64,000 nt of DNA from an uncultured bacterium (GCA_949284415.1 CASDVM010000040.1:1-64000), one strand, 5' to 3'; counted from the first letter of the stretch, positions 45,382 to 54,464 are shown. Notes: generated by a model from the letters alone, not told the origin. Made by a program: numbers and translations.

Positions 45382-46068
45382 ATGAAAATTTCTGCAATAG
45401 GTCCTCAATTGTATTTTAACGGGTCTGACAAAAATTATAAAGACACCGTTAAAGAAAAATCAAACACAACTCTAAAACTCGCTATCGGAACTGCTGTTGC
45501 AGGAGCCGGTCTGCTTGCGGTTTACTATCTTTCAAGAGGGAGCAAAGGAGCATCCGAAGCAATAGGACAAAAAATATCATCAAAGAAATCAGCAGAACAA
45601 AAATTTGCTAATAAATTTGAAGAAAAATCTGAAAAAATTATAGAAAAAAACGGACTTAAAATAGTAAAAAAAGAAACTTATGACGGACACACAAAAACTG
45701 TCGAAAAACTATTTTTGGATAAAAACGGGAATGAAACGAGAAGACAGCGCTTTGTAACCGAATTGACAACAACAGCAGACATACCTACAGGTTACAAAAG
45801 AACAATCAAAAACTATGCAGACGGCAAACAAACAACTCATAGAACGACATATTTAACATTGAATGAAAAGCCTCTGCGGACAGAAAGCAGCGGTAAAACT
45901 ATAATTTACGGATACAGTACACAAGCACCTGATAAAGTAATAGGTTATGCACAATCAAATAACGGCAAATTCATTTTGACATTTGAGAATAACAAAAAAT
46001 TCAAAAAAGAATTTCCTGATCTTGAAAGCATTTATAAATGGGCAAAAGGGAACTTTGTGAATTTTTAA
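45382..46068 (+). CDS. Lineage-type protein with single membrane helix
   Basis: 228 residues from ATG 45382 with AAAGGAT upstream. The N-terminus KISAIGPQLYFNGSDK resembles short leaders common in this kind of genome. A membrane helix spans about 32-50. The rest is Lys/Thr/Asn-rich with repeated beta-hairpin-like pieces (HTKTVEKLFLDKNGNETRRQRFVTEL, YADGKQTTHRTTYLTLNEK), somewhat MORN-like. No family recognised. It lies convergent with the activase gene. Confidence 0.5.
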   Translation: MKISAIGPQLYFNGSDKNYKDTVKEKSNTTLKLAIGTAVAGAGLLAVYYLSRGSKGASEAIGQKISSKKSAEQKFANKFEEKSEKIIEKNGLKIVKKETYDGHTKTVEKLFLDKNGNETRRQRFVTELTTTADIPTGYKRTIKNYADGKQTTHRTTYLTLNEKPLRTESSGKTIIYGYSTQAPDKVIGYAQSNNGKFILTFENNKKFKKEFPDLESIYKWAKGNFVNF

Positions 46069-46101
46069 TAATCCGTTTTCCGAAATATAAAGAAATAAAT
46101 G

Positions 46102-47106
46102 TTAACTAATATCCCATCTTCCGCATGTGCCGCCCCAGCGTGCAATAATATTTCCTTTTATATCTTTAATTTTATCAACATGGTGAATATCTTCCCCGCC
46201 TTCAACAATTGTGATAACCTCGCAATTGTTTGAACAGCCTGTACAATCACAGGTTATTGAATGAAAATTCATTTCACCGACTTCCCAGCCCTTGAATGTT
46301 GTGTGCGCATCAGTATACTGATGATTTTCCATAGCAAGAAGAGCAGCTCCGATTGCACCCATTGTCTGATGATGATCGGGAACAACAACTTTATGCCCTA
46401 AAGCTTCTTCAAATGCCTTTACCATACCGGAATTTGTTGCAACGCCGCCCTGAAATGAAAATACGGGTAACAATTCTTTGCCCAAAGCCAGATTTGCAAG
46501 ATAATTGCGGACAAGAGCCTGACAAAGGCCGTATAACAAATCCTCTACAGGATAACCGAGCTGTTGTTTGTGGATTAAATCACTTTCCGCAAAGACGCCG
46601 CAACGGCCGGCAATTCTTGCAGGATTTTCAGATTTTAAAGCAGTTTCGCCAAATTTTTCGATAGGGACATTCAATCTTTGAGCCTGATGATCAAGAAAGC
46701 TTCCTGTTCCTGCCGCACATACGGTATTCATTGCAAAATCAGTTACAATACCGTCTCTTAAAATAATAATTTTGCTGTCCTGACCGCCGATTTCAAGAAT
46801 TGTCTGAACGCCCGGGACATTAATACTTGCGGCAACAGCATGCGCCGTAATTTCATTTTTTATAATATCAGCTCCGACTAATGCGCCTGCGAGGTTACGA
46901 CCCGAGCCTGTTGTTCCTACACCCATAACCTCGTAATCCGTCAACTTTTTTGCATAAAGTTCATTCAAACCCTTTTGCACCGCCATAACAGGTTTTCCTG
47001 CAGTTCTGAGCATGTAACTGTCTACATATTTACCTTTTTCATCGACTAACGCTAATTTTGTGGTAACTGATCCGACGTCTATCCCTAAATATACTGTTAA
47101 ACTCAT
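46102..47106 (-). CDS. Acyl-CoA dehydratase activase (BcrAD/BadFG/HgdC type)
   Basis: 334 residues of the ASKHA ATPase family. YLGIDVGSVTTKLALVDEKG starts the ATP-binding fold, CAAGTGSF and GRCGVFAESD carry the two cysteines that bind the bridging [4Fe-4S] cluster, and a third ATPase motif follows. It would reduce a 2-hydroxyacyl-CoA dehydratase or benzoyl-CoA-type partner. The C-terminal CDCTGCSNNC adds extra cysteines not needed for the basic fold. No dehydratase subunit is in the window, so the partner is unknown. Some members act on other double-cubane clusters. Confidence 0.8.
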   Translation of the reverse strand: MSLTVYLGIDVGSVTTKLALVDEKGKYVDSYMLRTAGKPVMAVQKGLNELYAKKLTDYEVMGVGTTGSGRNLAGALVGADIIKNEITAHAVAASINVPGVQTILEIGGQDSKIIILRDGIVTDFAMNTVCAAGTGSFLDHQAQRLNVPIEKFGETALKSENPARIAGRCGVFAESDLIHKQQLGYPVEDLLYGLCQALVRNYLANLALGKELLPVFSFQGGVATNSGMVKAFEEALGHKVVVPDHHQTMGAIGAALLAMENHQYTDAHTTFKGWEVGEMNFHSITCDCTGCSNNCEVITIVEGGEDIHHVDKIKDIKGNIIARWGGTCGRWDIS

Positions 47107-47199
47107 GTTTTATACTTCCTTCTATATGTAATCTATAAATTTATATTAACACAAAAAACTTATAGTTAAAACGGTGAGTTATTTATAAAGCATAAATAT

Positions 47200-48435
47200 T
47201 TAATAATCCATCTTCCAACCGTTTTCAATTACACGTGCAGCACATCCTGAACCTGTTCCTCGTTTTTTCATATTACAGCCAGAATCAGCGGCTGAATTCC
47301 GCCAATAATGCAAATTTGACGAGATTTCAACTTGTTCTTCAAACAAAGCGGCATCTTTACTTCCATAAGGAATTAACCTGCCATCATTTGAAACCATGAA
47401 TTGAAACAAATCACGCCCGAATTCATTAGGCCGTTTAGAGCCGTTAACATCTATATAAAGCTGTTCAATTGCAAATTCACAAAAGTTCCCGCCCAGTTCT
47501 TTTACTTTTTTACAATTCTCTTCGGACAGAGAAGTCGGCGTGTTATATAATGAATTAAACATAAAGTATGAACCATCTTCCAGTATAAAATTTGATCTTG
47601 GATTAGAACCGGGCCCCACACTATTCAGGTACTTATAATTTTTTAAATCAACAGTATTATTATCTATAACTTTAAAATATTTGTCCATATAAGCAGCAAA
47701 TTTAAGATTTACAGCCCCGCCGCCAATAAAAGAAAAAGTTGAAAATAAACCGGTATCAGTAAGCTTATCCACACCATCATCTGCCAGTATCATCTTAAAA
47801 CCGTTTTCAATTACACTAACGGATTTTTTCAACCGGTTTACATAAACAGTTTTTTGGTAATTAGAAATCAATGCAGGCATAGTCATTGCAGCTACTACGC
47901 CGATAATTCCTAAGGTAATCAACACCTCTGCCAAAGTAAACGCGGCTTGACGAATGTCGCCAAAGTGGGCTACGTGCGTAGAACCCTCAGCCAGAGTGAA
48001 TGCGGCGCGTTTTTTTAGTGAAGAGTGAAGAGTGAAACATGAAGGACCTTTTCCTCTCCCATTGCGGAAGAGGGGGAACGTAGCCGTTCCATCCAACACC
48101 TTAGTCTTGCATAAAAATTTTACGATACTTCCTACTGCCTTAGTGCCATAGTATCTTAGTATCCTAATAAAAGCCTGACATCTTGCCATGCGGACTTCTT
48201 GCCCTCCAACAAACCCCTCTCCTGTTCTGCGGGCCCCCTCTCCCCAAGGGGAGAGGGGAACAATATCACCGGCAAGGAATTGAATATTAAGACCTGTCAT
48301 CACGCATATGGTGCACGATCTTTTTATTACAAATTTTAGATTACGCAATAAATGAGCAATGACATTAATGTATAAGACTTGACTTAATGCCCTTCGGTCA
48401 GCTGGAAATGCCCCCCCCCCGAAGCTCTCGAACAA
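47200..48435 (-). CDS. Pilin-like protein D with long repeat-built leader
   Basis: The pilin frame reaches back to a TTG at 48435 equivalent to that of gene C; codons further up cross the promoter and hppA terminator and are not taken as coding. The prepilin signal AAFTLAEVLITLG has Phe at residue 166 (nt 47940), giving a 246-residue mature protein ending with Cys-rich CNMKKRGTGSGCAARVIENGWKMDY. The leader has a full duplicate AAFTLAEGSTHVAHFGDIRQ before the true signal. The Shine-Dalgarno ATG 48449 is out of frame by one base at the G10 tract. It is a likely minor pilin. Confidence 0.7.
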   Translation of the reverse strand: MFESFGGGAFPADRRALSQVLYINVIAHLLRNLKFVIKRSCTICVMTGLNIQFLAGDIVPLSPWGEGARRTGEGFVGGQEVRMARCQAFIRILRYYGTKAVGSIVKFLCKTKVLDGTATFPLFRNGRGKGPSCFTLHSSLKKRAAFTLAEGSTHVAHFGDIRQAAFTLAEVLITLGIIGVVAAMTMPALISNYQKTVYVNRLKKSVSVIENGFKMILADDGVDKLTDTGLFSTFSFIGGGAVNLKFAAYMDKYFKVIDNNTVDLKNYKYLNSVGPGSNPRSNFILEDGSYFMFNSLYNTPTSLSEENCKKVKELGGNFCEFAIEQLYIDVNGSKRPNEFGRDLFQFMVSNDGRLIPYGSKDAALFEEQVEISSNLHYWRNSAADSGCNMKKRGTGSGCAARVIENGWKMDY

Positions 48436-48449
48436 TTTAATCTTTTCAT
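48384..48449 (-). other. Leader ORF D (Shine-Dalgarno ATG, out of frame)
   Basis: ATG 48449 after AGGAG (9 nt) gives the same 21-codon peptide as leader C (MKRLNCSRAS, three Gly, HFQLTEGH) and stops at TAA 48386-48384. Tract lengths 8 or 11 would join it to the pilin. Confidence 0.6.
48411..48420. repeat. Homopolymer tract C10/G10 (locus D)
   Basis: Ten C on the plus strand within the 195-bp module, at the same position as in locus C. Confidence 0.85.
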
Positions 48450-48483
48450 AAATTCTACTCCTATCAGTTTTAATTACATATAT

Positions 48484-48512
48484 ATTATAACAAAGCAACC
48501 CCGCTTTTTCAA
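48484..48512 (-). promoter_or_regulatory. sigma70-like promoter of leader/pilin D
   Basis: On the minus strand: TTGAAA (48512-48507), a 17-nt spacer, TATAAT (48489-48484). The -35 box lies inside the loop of the hppA terminator hairpin, so read-through and initiation compete for the same DNA. Confidence 0.65.
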
Positions 48513-48523
48513 GCAGGGCTGCT
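48494..48523 (-). terminator. Terminator of hppA
   Basis: AGCAGCCCTGCTT and AAGCGGGGTTGCT pair in a 13-bp stem around GAAA, about 20 nt after the hppA stop. The T-run after it is weak (TTGTT). Confidence 0.6.
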
Positions 48524-48542
48524 TGTTTATGTGTTAATTTGC

Positions 48543-50972
48543 CTATTTAGCAGATTTTGAAGGAATTCTCATTGCATAGAATGAACGGACAACGAACACT
48601 AATGCAACAATTAAGAATACCCATCCTGCAATCGGTGCAACATTTCTGAAGTTTTCAGAGATTGCAATTTCCATTGCAAGAAGTCCGAATAATGTAGTAA
48701 ATTTAATTATCGGGTTCATAGCAACCGAAGATGTATCCTTGAAAGGATCGCCTACCGTGTCGCCGACAACTGTTGCTTCATGAAGCGGAGTCCCTTTTTC
48801 CGCTAAATCAACTTCAACGATTTTCTTAGCATTATCCCAGCATCCGCCTGCGTTTGCCATAAATACAGCCTGGAACAAACCGAATACGGCAATTGCAATC
48901 AGATAGCTTACGAAGAATGCTACTGGAGCTGATGTCATGCAGCTTGGTGCCGATAAACATGCAAATGCAAGAGCAAATGCAAACAATGCGATAAAGATAT
49001 TAATCATACCTTTTTGAGCATATTGAGTACAAATTTTTACAACTTCTTTTGAATTTGAAACATTTGCACTCTTTGAATCAGCATCGCCGAGTTTGATGTT
49101 ATCTTTGATATATTCGGTTGCTGAATATGCACCTGTTGTTACAGCCTGCATAGATGCGCCCGAGAACCAGTAAATAACAGCACCGCCTGACAGGAAGCCG
49201 AGCAATGTATACGGATTTAATACGTTCAAAATCATTTCAGGTTCAATACCTAAAGTTGTTTTGATAACAAGAATCAATGAGAAAATCATTGTTGTAGCAC
49301 CAACAACAGCTGTACCGATTAATACAGGTTTTGAAGTTGCTTTGAATGTATTTCCAGCACCGTCATTTTCTTCTAAGTATTTCTTAGCGTTATCAAAATC
49401 AGGTTTGAAGCCGAATTCTTTTTCGATATCTTCAGCAACATTCGGAATATCTTCGATTAAAGATAATTCATAAACTGATTGAGCGTTATCAGTTACAGGC
49501 CCGTAAGAGTCAACGGCAATTGTAACAGGTCCCATACCCAAGAAACCGAATGCTACAAGACCGAATGCAAATACGGACGGATAAATCATAACGGCTTCCG
49601 GAATATGAATTGATGCAACATAAGCAAGTCCCATCAACAGAACAATTACCATACCAATCCAAAATGCCGAGAAGTTACCTGCAACAATACCTGAAAGGAT
49701 TGTTAAAGAAGCACCGCCTTCACGTGAAGCAGTAACAACTTCTTCAGTATGTTTAGCTTTAGGTGATGTAAATATTTTGGTAAATTCAGGAATCAATGCT
49801 GCGCCTAAAGTACCGCAAGAAATGATTGTAGAAAGAATTAACCATAAGTTATTACCCATATCTGCCAGTAACCAGTGGCTTACGCCGAAAGTCATAGCGA
49901 TTGAAAGGATTGAAGTTAACCAAACAAGGTTAGTTAACGGTTTTTCAAAGTCAAATTTTTCTGTTTTAGCAGCATAGAATTTGTCAACTACACCGTTAAT
50001 CCAGTATGCAACAACAGATGTTACAATCATTAAGAATCTCATTACGAAAATCCATGTTAACAATTGAACCTGATTTTCCTGACCTGCAACAGCAAGCAAG
50101 ATAAATGAAACAAGAGCAACACCAGTTACACCGTAAGTTTCAAATCCGTCAGCCGTAGGTCCTACAGAATCTCCCGCGTTGTCTCCCGTACAGTCCGCAA
50201 TAACACCAGGGTTTCTCGGATCGTCTTCTTTGATACCGAATTGAATTTTCATCAGGTCAGATCCGATATCAGCAATTTTTGTAAAAATACCGCCTGCTAC
50301 ACGGAGTGCAGAAGCACCTAATGATTCACCGATTGCAAAGCCGATAAAGCAAGCTCCTGCAATTTCACCGGGAACAAATAATAAAATTGTCAACATTAAA
50401 ATAAGTTCAACAGATACTAGGCAAACACCGATTGACATACCTGCTTTTAAAGGAATATTCAAAATATTCAAAGGATTTCCTTTTAAAGAAACAAAAGCAG
50501 TTCTTGCGTTAGCAAGAGTATTCATTCTGATTCCGAACCATGCAACTGCATAAGAACCCAAAATACCGATTACAGACCATGCCAGAATAATCAAAACATT
50601 TTTCAAAGGCATGTGCTGCAAGTAGCCGAAGTAAAATGCGATACACAAACCGATTAATACTTCGAGTACAAGCAAAAATTTACCCTGCTGAATAAGATAA
50701 GTTTTGCATGTCTCAAAAATTGTATTGCCCACTTCTGCCATAGCTTTGTGAACATCCAATTTTTTAATTCTGAAAAATTCAATAAATCCGAATATCAAAC
50801 CTACAACAGAAATCGCGATACCTATTAACAGATAGTTAAAAAAATCGCCATTAATGTTTTTGATACTCGGAACAACTAAATCAGCTTCGCTTGCAAGAAC
50901 AGGCGAAACACCCATTAGCATAGTAGCCAAAAGAGCCATCAATGCTTTTGGAGAAGTCAACTTTTTAATCAT
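48543..50972 (-). CDS. hppA: Membrane-bound pyrophosphatase (H+-pumping type)
   Basis: 809 residues, about 16 membrane helices with a short signal-like start. The pyrophosphate site is seen in IADCTGDNAGDSVGPTADGFETYG and DTVGDPFKDTSSVAMNPIIKF. It couples pyrophosphate hydrolysis to ion export at the inner membrane. GNTFKATSK has Lys where potassium-dependent forms have Ala, which points to the potassium-independent, proton-pumping class. It is longer than usual because of an insertion around residues 480-520. GGAG precedes the ATG. No operon partner. Confidence 0.93.
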   Translation of the reverse strand: MIKKLTSPKALMALLATMLMGVSPVLASEADLVVPSIKNINGDFFNYLLIGIAISVVGLIFGFIEFFRIKKLDVHKAMAEVGNTIFETCKTYLIQQGKFLLVLEVLIGLCIAFYFGYLQHMPLKNVLIILAWSVIGILGSYAVAWFGIRMNTLANARTAFVSLKGNPLNILNIPLKAGMSIGVCLVSVELILMLTILLFVPGEIAGACFIGFAIGESLGASALRVAGGIFTKIADIGSDLMKIQFGIKEDDPRNPGVIADCTGDNAGDSVGPTADGFETYGVTGVALVSFILLAVAGQENQVQLLTWIFVMRFLMIVTSVVAYWINGVVDKFYAAKTEKFDFEKPLTNLVWLTSILSIAMTFGVSHWLLADMGNNLWLILSTIISCGTLGAALIPEFTKIFTSPKAKHTEEVVTASREGGASLTILSGIVAGNFSAFWIGMVIVLLMGLAYVASIHIPEAVMIYPSVFAFGLVAFGFLGMGPVTIAVDSYGPVTDNAQSVYELSLIEDIPNVAEDIEKEFGFKPDFDNAKKYLEENDGAGNTFKATSKPVLIGTAVVGATTMIFSLILVIKTTLGIEPEMILNVLNPYTLLGFLSGGAVIYWFSGASMQAVTTGAYSATEYIKDNIKLGDADSKSANVSNSKEVVKICTQYAQKGMINIFIALFAFALAFACLSAPSCMTSAPVAFFVSYLIAIAVFGLFQAVFMANAGGCWDNAKKIVEVDLAEKGTPLHEATVVGDTVGDPFKDTSSVAMNPIIKFTTLFGLLAMEIAISENFRNVAPIAGWVFLIVALVFVVRSFYAMRIPSKSAK

Positions 50973-51081
50973 AATCTCTCCTTCACTAAAATAAGTTGTC
51001 CTACTACCTATAAACTAATAAACATATTATAAAACAAACTAAAAATTATTACAACATTGTAACAATATTTGAATACTTATT

Positions 51082-52026
51082 TTAAGGTTCTAAAATCCGT
51101 TTGTAATAAATATCACTTTTAATCGACAAAAAACTTGCGATAAGGAATAATAATGCCATACTGGAAATAATTTCTCCGCACAGAATTTCTTTATCAAAAT
51201 AGTAAATTATATACGCGAACAGTTTAGGAAATACCAGAAAATGAACAACAGTAACAAAAGGATGTTGTTTTATGACATCCCATATTGAAACCGGCACCCA
51301 TACCCCTTTATCGTCAATATAATTTTCATACGTCAAAAACCGCCAGAGAAGCGTGCCGAAAAACGCAAGAATCACAAACCAGAATGCAATCTGCCCTGAT
51401 AAAAACGTAGCAACTGTCATCAGATAAAATACAACAAGCGCAAGCGGAAATGCAATACTAAAATAAATATTGCCTTTTAAGACACCAAAAACTGAGACCT
51501 TGATTATTTCAGCATTTTTTATCTGTTCTTGCAGGTAATCCTCCATGTTTGAATGTTTTATTGCTTTATTATAATTTTTTTTGTCGATTAAATTTTTGTC
51601 CAGCAAAGCATTTAGGGCTTTTTTAAAACTTTTATCAACTAATTTTTCTATTTTTATCAGGTGCCTTTCTCTTTGCGGGCCGAATTCTTCCAGCTTTCCC
51701 GTCTGTTTTAAATTTTTCAGTTCAAAGTCATACAAATCCGAATACAGGTTATTTAAAACGGTTTCATGCAAATCCTCAGGGACCCCCGATGCAATAAGGT
51801 CAATGGTTTTATGAAAAACCCATTCTGCTATAACCTGTACAAAAATGCTGCGTAATTCATTATCTTTGCAATCCTCCAAACTTACACGCTCTCCGGCAAG
51901 AACAGAGTACTTATAAACCAAGTCACGGATGTAAATTTCGCTGTCACTGTATTTTTTAGGTATTAGACCTCTTACCTGAAACCTCAGCTGGTTTGCAAAT
52001 CCTTTGTAATCAAATTCGCCGTTCAT
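51082..52026 (-). CDS. Membrane protein with long cytoplasmic helical N-domain
   Basis: 314 residues. Residues 1-175 are charged and helical with no recognised family; residues 180-300 hold four membrane helices (SIAFPLALVVFYLMTV, IAFWFVILAFFGTLLW, TVVHFLVFPKLFAYII, ISSMALLFLIASFLSI). The membrane half resembles no transporter I know. It lies 18 nt downstream of the secreted protein gene on the same strand, so an operon at the cell envelope is plausible. Confidence 0.55.
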   Translation of the reverse strand: MNGEFDYKGFANQLRFQVRGLIPKKYSDSEIYIRDLVYKYSVLAGERVSLEDCKDNELRSIFVQVIAEWVFHKTIDLIASGVPEDLHETVLNNLYSDLYDFELKNLKQTGKLEEFGPQRERHLIKIEKLVDKSFKKALNALLDKNLIDKKNYNKAIKHSNMEDYLQEQIKNAEIIKVSVFGVLKGNIYFSIAFPLALVVFYLMTVATFLSGQIAFWFVILAFFGTLLWRFLTYENYIDDKGVWVPVSIWDVIKQHPFVTVVHFLVFPKLFAYIIYYFDKEILCGEIISSMALLFLIASFLSIKSDIYYKRILEP

Positions 52027-52043
52027 TTAACTTTCCTTTTCTT

Positions 52044-52928
52044 TTAAAAACTCAAATAAACGTCTTCCAGCAGTTTAATTTCAAACTCACTACCTGCAGG
52101 AATCGAAATTCTTCCTCCTTTGGAAAACAGTGCCAGAAGAGGCGAGCCTGCAAAATTTACAGCATAAACAACCATACCGGTCAGAACAGGGATTGGTGAA
52201 ATTAAAATACCTACAGGGTTGTCTGCAAGTTTAGATGAAGTTCTCCTTGTTTTTTTATAGAAATTTTCACCTTTATCAACTTGATTGGCTACCCCTTTCC
52301 AGTAGGTGCGTTTGCCTTTCATATTGTTAAAGAAAATTTTTTTCATATTAGCTTTTGTAATTTTACCGTGAACGCTTCTTGTCTGTCCGTTAACAGTTAT
52401 GCTGTCAACCATCAGAACAACAAGCCCTCCGTTTCCGCTCATCTGTGGCCGATGTGAATCTTCAACGACTGCCGTAAATTTTGTACCTGCAGGAACCGTT
52501 ATATATCTTTGTGTTACAGGTTTTATGGATGAAAAAGAAACTTTTGCCCCTTCTCTTAAATAATCAGAGATTACAGAATTTGATTTAACCCTGAATTTTG
52601 TACCTTTTTTAATCCTTATCGCCGTTGATTTATCGTATTTGTATTCATTATCAAATTTTTTAACGCCGATTTGCGGTTTTGCTTCCTGTATAACAGGCAG
52701 AGTTTTGGGAGGAGCGGAAGGCAGAGTTTGAACAGGCTTAGGTGAAGCAGTCTGAGTCGGAGAAGTTTTCGGCAAATCAGGAAGCGTCTGCTCTAACTTT
52801 GACGGGTCATAAGTCCTTCTGATTTCATCATCGATCGAAGTGTCCAGCTCAAGGGCAAAGAGAGGAGATATAAATAACAAAAATACTGTGATTAAACAAA
52901 AAGAATTTTTGATTAACCCTCGCTTCAC
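52044..52928 (-). CDS. Secreted protein with Pro/Thr-rich linker and beta domain
   Basis: 294 residues. A signal peptide (KNSFCLITVFLLFISPLFA) precedes a Pro/Thr/Gln-rich stretch (40-85) and a long beta-rich domain. The end reads GRISIPAGSEFEIKLLEDVYL, similar in style to the IPAGT...V.L pieces of TrbI/VirB10-like and surface proteins. The start is GTG at 52928 with GAGGTG about 8 nt upstream; this region is itself a GTGAAGA-type repeat. Co-directional with the membrane protein gene and with the oxidoreductase gene upstream. Function unknown. Confidence 0.5.
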   Translation of the reverse strand: MKRGLIKNSFCLITVFLLFISPLFALELDTSIDDEIRRTYDPSKLEQTLPDLPKTSPTQTASPKPVQTLPSAPPKTLPVIQEAKPQIGVKKFDNEYKYDKSTAIRIKKGTKFRVKSNSVISDYLREGAKVSFSSIKPVTQRYITVPAGTKFTAVVEDSHRPQMSGNGGLVVLMVDSITVNGQTRSVHGKITKANMKKIFFNNMKGKRTYWKGVANQVDKGENFYKKTRRTSSKLADNPVGILISPIPVLTGMVVYAVNFAGSPLLALFSKGGRISIPAGSEFEIKLLEDVYLSF

Positions 52929-52950
52929 TCTTCACACCTCACTCTTCACT
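52922..52950. repeat. GTGAAGAG-type short repeat array
   Basis: On the minus strand GTGAAGAGTGAGGTGTGAAGAGTGAAG, between two genes and reaching into the start codon region of the secreted protein. Similar pieces occur in pilin leaders C (near 28313-28336) and D (near 48018-48040). Confidence 0.5.
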
Positions 52951-54319
52951 TGCTCAACAATTCATTAATCGCTTTAGCGGCTTTTTTACCTGCTCCCATA
53001 GCGTTGATAGCATTTGATTCACCGACAGGAGCCACATCTCCGCCTGCATATACGGTCGGAATATTTGTAGCGCGGGTTTCTCCGTCAACTGTTATGTATC
53101 CTTTTTTATCGGTGATTATTTCAATGCCGTCAGCTTCAGCAGACTTTTGAATAATAGGATTCGGCCCTGTTCCGAGCGCTACAATTACCGTATCAAGCTC
53201 CATAATTTCCGTTTTGCCTGTTGCAACAGGTTTGCGTCTGCCCGATTCATCGGGTTCGCCAAGCTCCATAACTTCAAGTTCAACGGATTTTACATATCCG
53301 TCTTCACCTATAATTTCTTTCGGTGCATACAGGAATTTGAATACAATGCCTTCTTCTTTTGCGTGCCTGATTTCTTCAAGACGTGCCGGAAGTTCCTTTT
53401 CCGTACGTCTGTAAATGATATAAACTTCTTCAAATCCTGCGCGAACGGCAGTTCTTGCAGCATCCATCGCAACGTTACCGCCGCCGAATATTGCAGCTTT
53501 TTTGCCGACTCTTAAAGGTGTCGGACTGTCAGGCTGACCTGCATGCATAAGGTTTACTCTGGTTAAAAATTCGTTTGCGGAAAATACACCGTTTAAATTT
53601 TCGCCGGGGACGTGAAGCATTTTGGGCAGTCCTGCACCCGAGCAGATAAATATTGCATCAAAACCGTCTTCCTTTAATTGTTTCAAGGTAATAGATTTTC
53701 CGACAACAACATTTGTATGGAATTTTACACCCATGGCTTTTAGGTTTTCAATTTCTCTGTCAAGCACAACACGCGGTAATCTGAAAGGCGGAATACCGTA
53801 TCTCAAAACCCCGCCTAGTTCGTGCAGGGCTTCGAAAACTTCAACATCATGTCCTGCTTTTCTAAGATCACAGGCAGCGGTCATTCCTGCACAGCCTGAT
53901 CCGACAACAGCAACGTTTTTACCTGACGGTTTAATTTCAGGCATTTCAGCTTTTGTGTTATCTCCTACATATCTTTCCAATGCCCCGATTGCAACAGGTT
54001 CGCCCTTAATTCCCAAAACGCACTGACCTTCGCATTGTCTTTCCTGCGGGCAGACGCGGCCGCAGACTGACGGGAGCATACTTGTTTGGCGGATAATTTC
54101 TCCTGCTTTATTCAAATCCCCGTCTTTAACAGCTTTTATAAAATCAGGTATCTGAATATTAACGGGACAGCCTGCCACACATCTCGGATTTTTGCAATGC
54201 AGACATCTTGATGCCTCCAGTTTCACCTGCTCTTCCGTTAAATTGCTTTCAACAGGTTCAAAATTATGTCTTCTTTCAATTTTATCCTGTTCTTTTACAT
54301 GTTGTCTTTCTATTGCCAT
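52946..54319 (-). CDS. gltA: NADPH-dependent glutamate synthase-type oxidoreductase (GltA/NfnB-like)
   Basis: 457 residues. The N-terminal helical domain has two cysteine sets for [4Fe-4S] clusters (CLHCKNPRC..CP and CGRVCPQERQCEGQC), then a flavin/NADPH module with VVGSGCAGM for FAD and IFGGGNVAMDAA for the second nucleotide, and a C-terminal VYAGGDV. This is the stand-alone form of the glutamate synthase beta subunit. Without an adjacent NfnA/SudB or large glutamate synthase subunit, its partner and whether it makes glutamate are open. It may also be the NADPH-oxidising subunit of an electron-bifurcating enzyme. Confidence 0.85.
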   Translation of the reverse strand: MAIERQHVKEQDKIERRHNFEPVESNLTEEQVKLEASRCLHCKNPRCVAGCPVNIQIPDFIKAVKDGDLNKAGEIIRQTSMLPSVCGRVCPQERQCEGQCVLGIKGEPVAIGALERYVGDNTKAEMPEIKPSGKNVAVVGSGCAGMTAACDLRKAGHDVEVFEALHELGGVLRYGIPPFRLPRVVLDREIENLKAMGVKFHTNVVVGKSITLKQLKEDGFDAIFICSGAGLPKMLHVPGENLNGVFSANEFLTRVNLMHAGQPDSPTPLRVGKKAAIFGGGNVAMDAARTAVRAGFEEVYIIYRRTEKELPARLEEIRHAKEEGIVFKFLYAPKEIIGEDGYVKSVELEVMELGEPDESGRRKPVATGKTEIMELDTVIVALGTGPNPIIQKSAEADGIEIITDKKGYITVDGETRATNIPTVYAGGDVAPVGESNAINAMGAGKKAAKAINELLSK

Positions 54320-54343
54320 CTTTCTCCCCTTACAAATAAAACG

Positions 54344-54370
54344 TCATTCCAAACTTGTTTCGGAATCTTA
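54344..54370. repeat. REP-like palindromic repeat
   Basis: GTCATTCCAAACTTGTTTCG and complement, the dispersed family also seen at 8218, 12739, 17503 and 24025, between the oxidoreductase gene and mutS2. Confidence 0.6.
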
Positions 54371-54464
54371 TTATATTTTACTTTCAAAAAATCTTTTATG
54401 CAAGAATATCAAAAAAAGTTAATAAATCATTGTAATTAAGCTGTTTATATCTTTAAATATAATT

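Larger units (their letters stand above)
48261..48455 (-). repeat. 195-bp leader module, copy 2 (pilin D)
   Basis: Near-identical partner of 28375-28569, 20 kb away, covering ATG, leader ORF, G10 tract and a palindrome. The conserved block ends just before the Shine-Dalgarno; the promoters differ. Confidence 0.85.

Noticed and set aside
47755-47780. DnaA box TTATCCACA
   Set aside because: A single box inside pilin-like gene D; no cluster, AT-rich unwinding region or origin genes.
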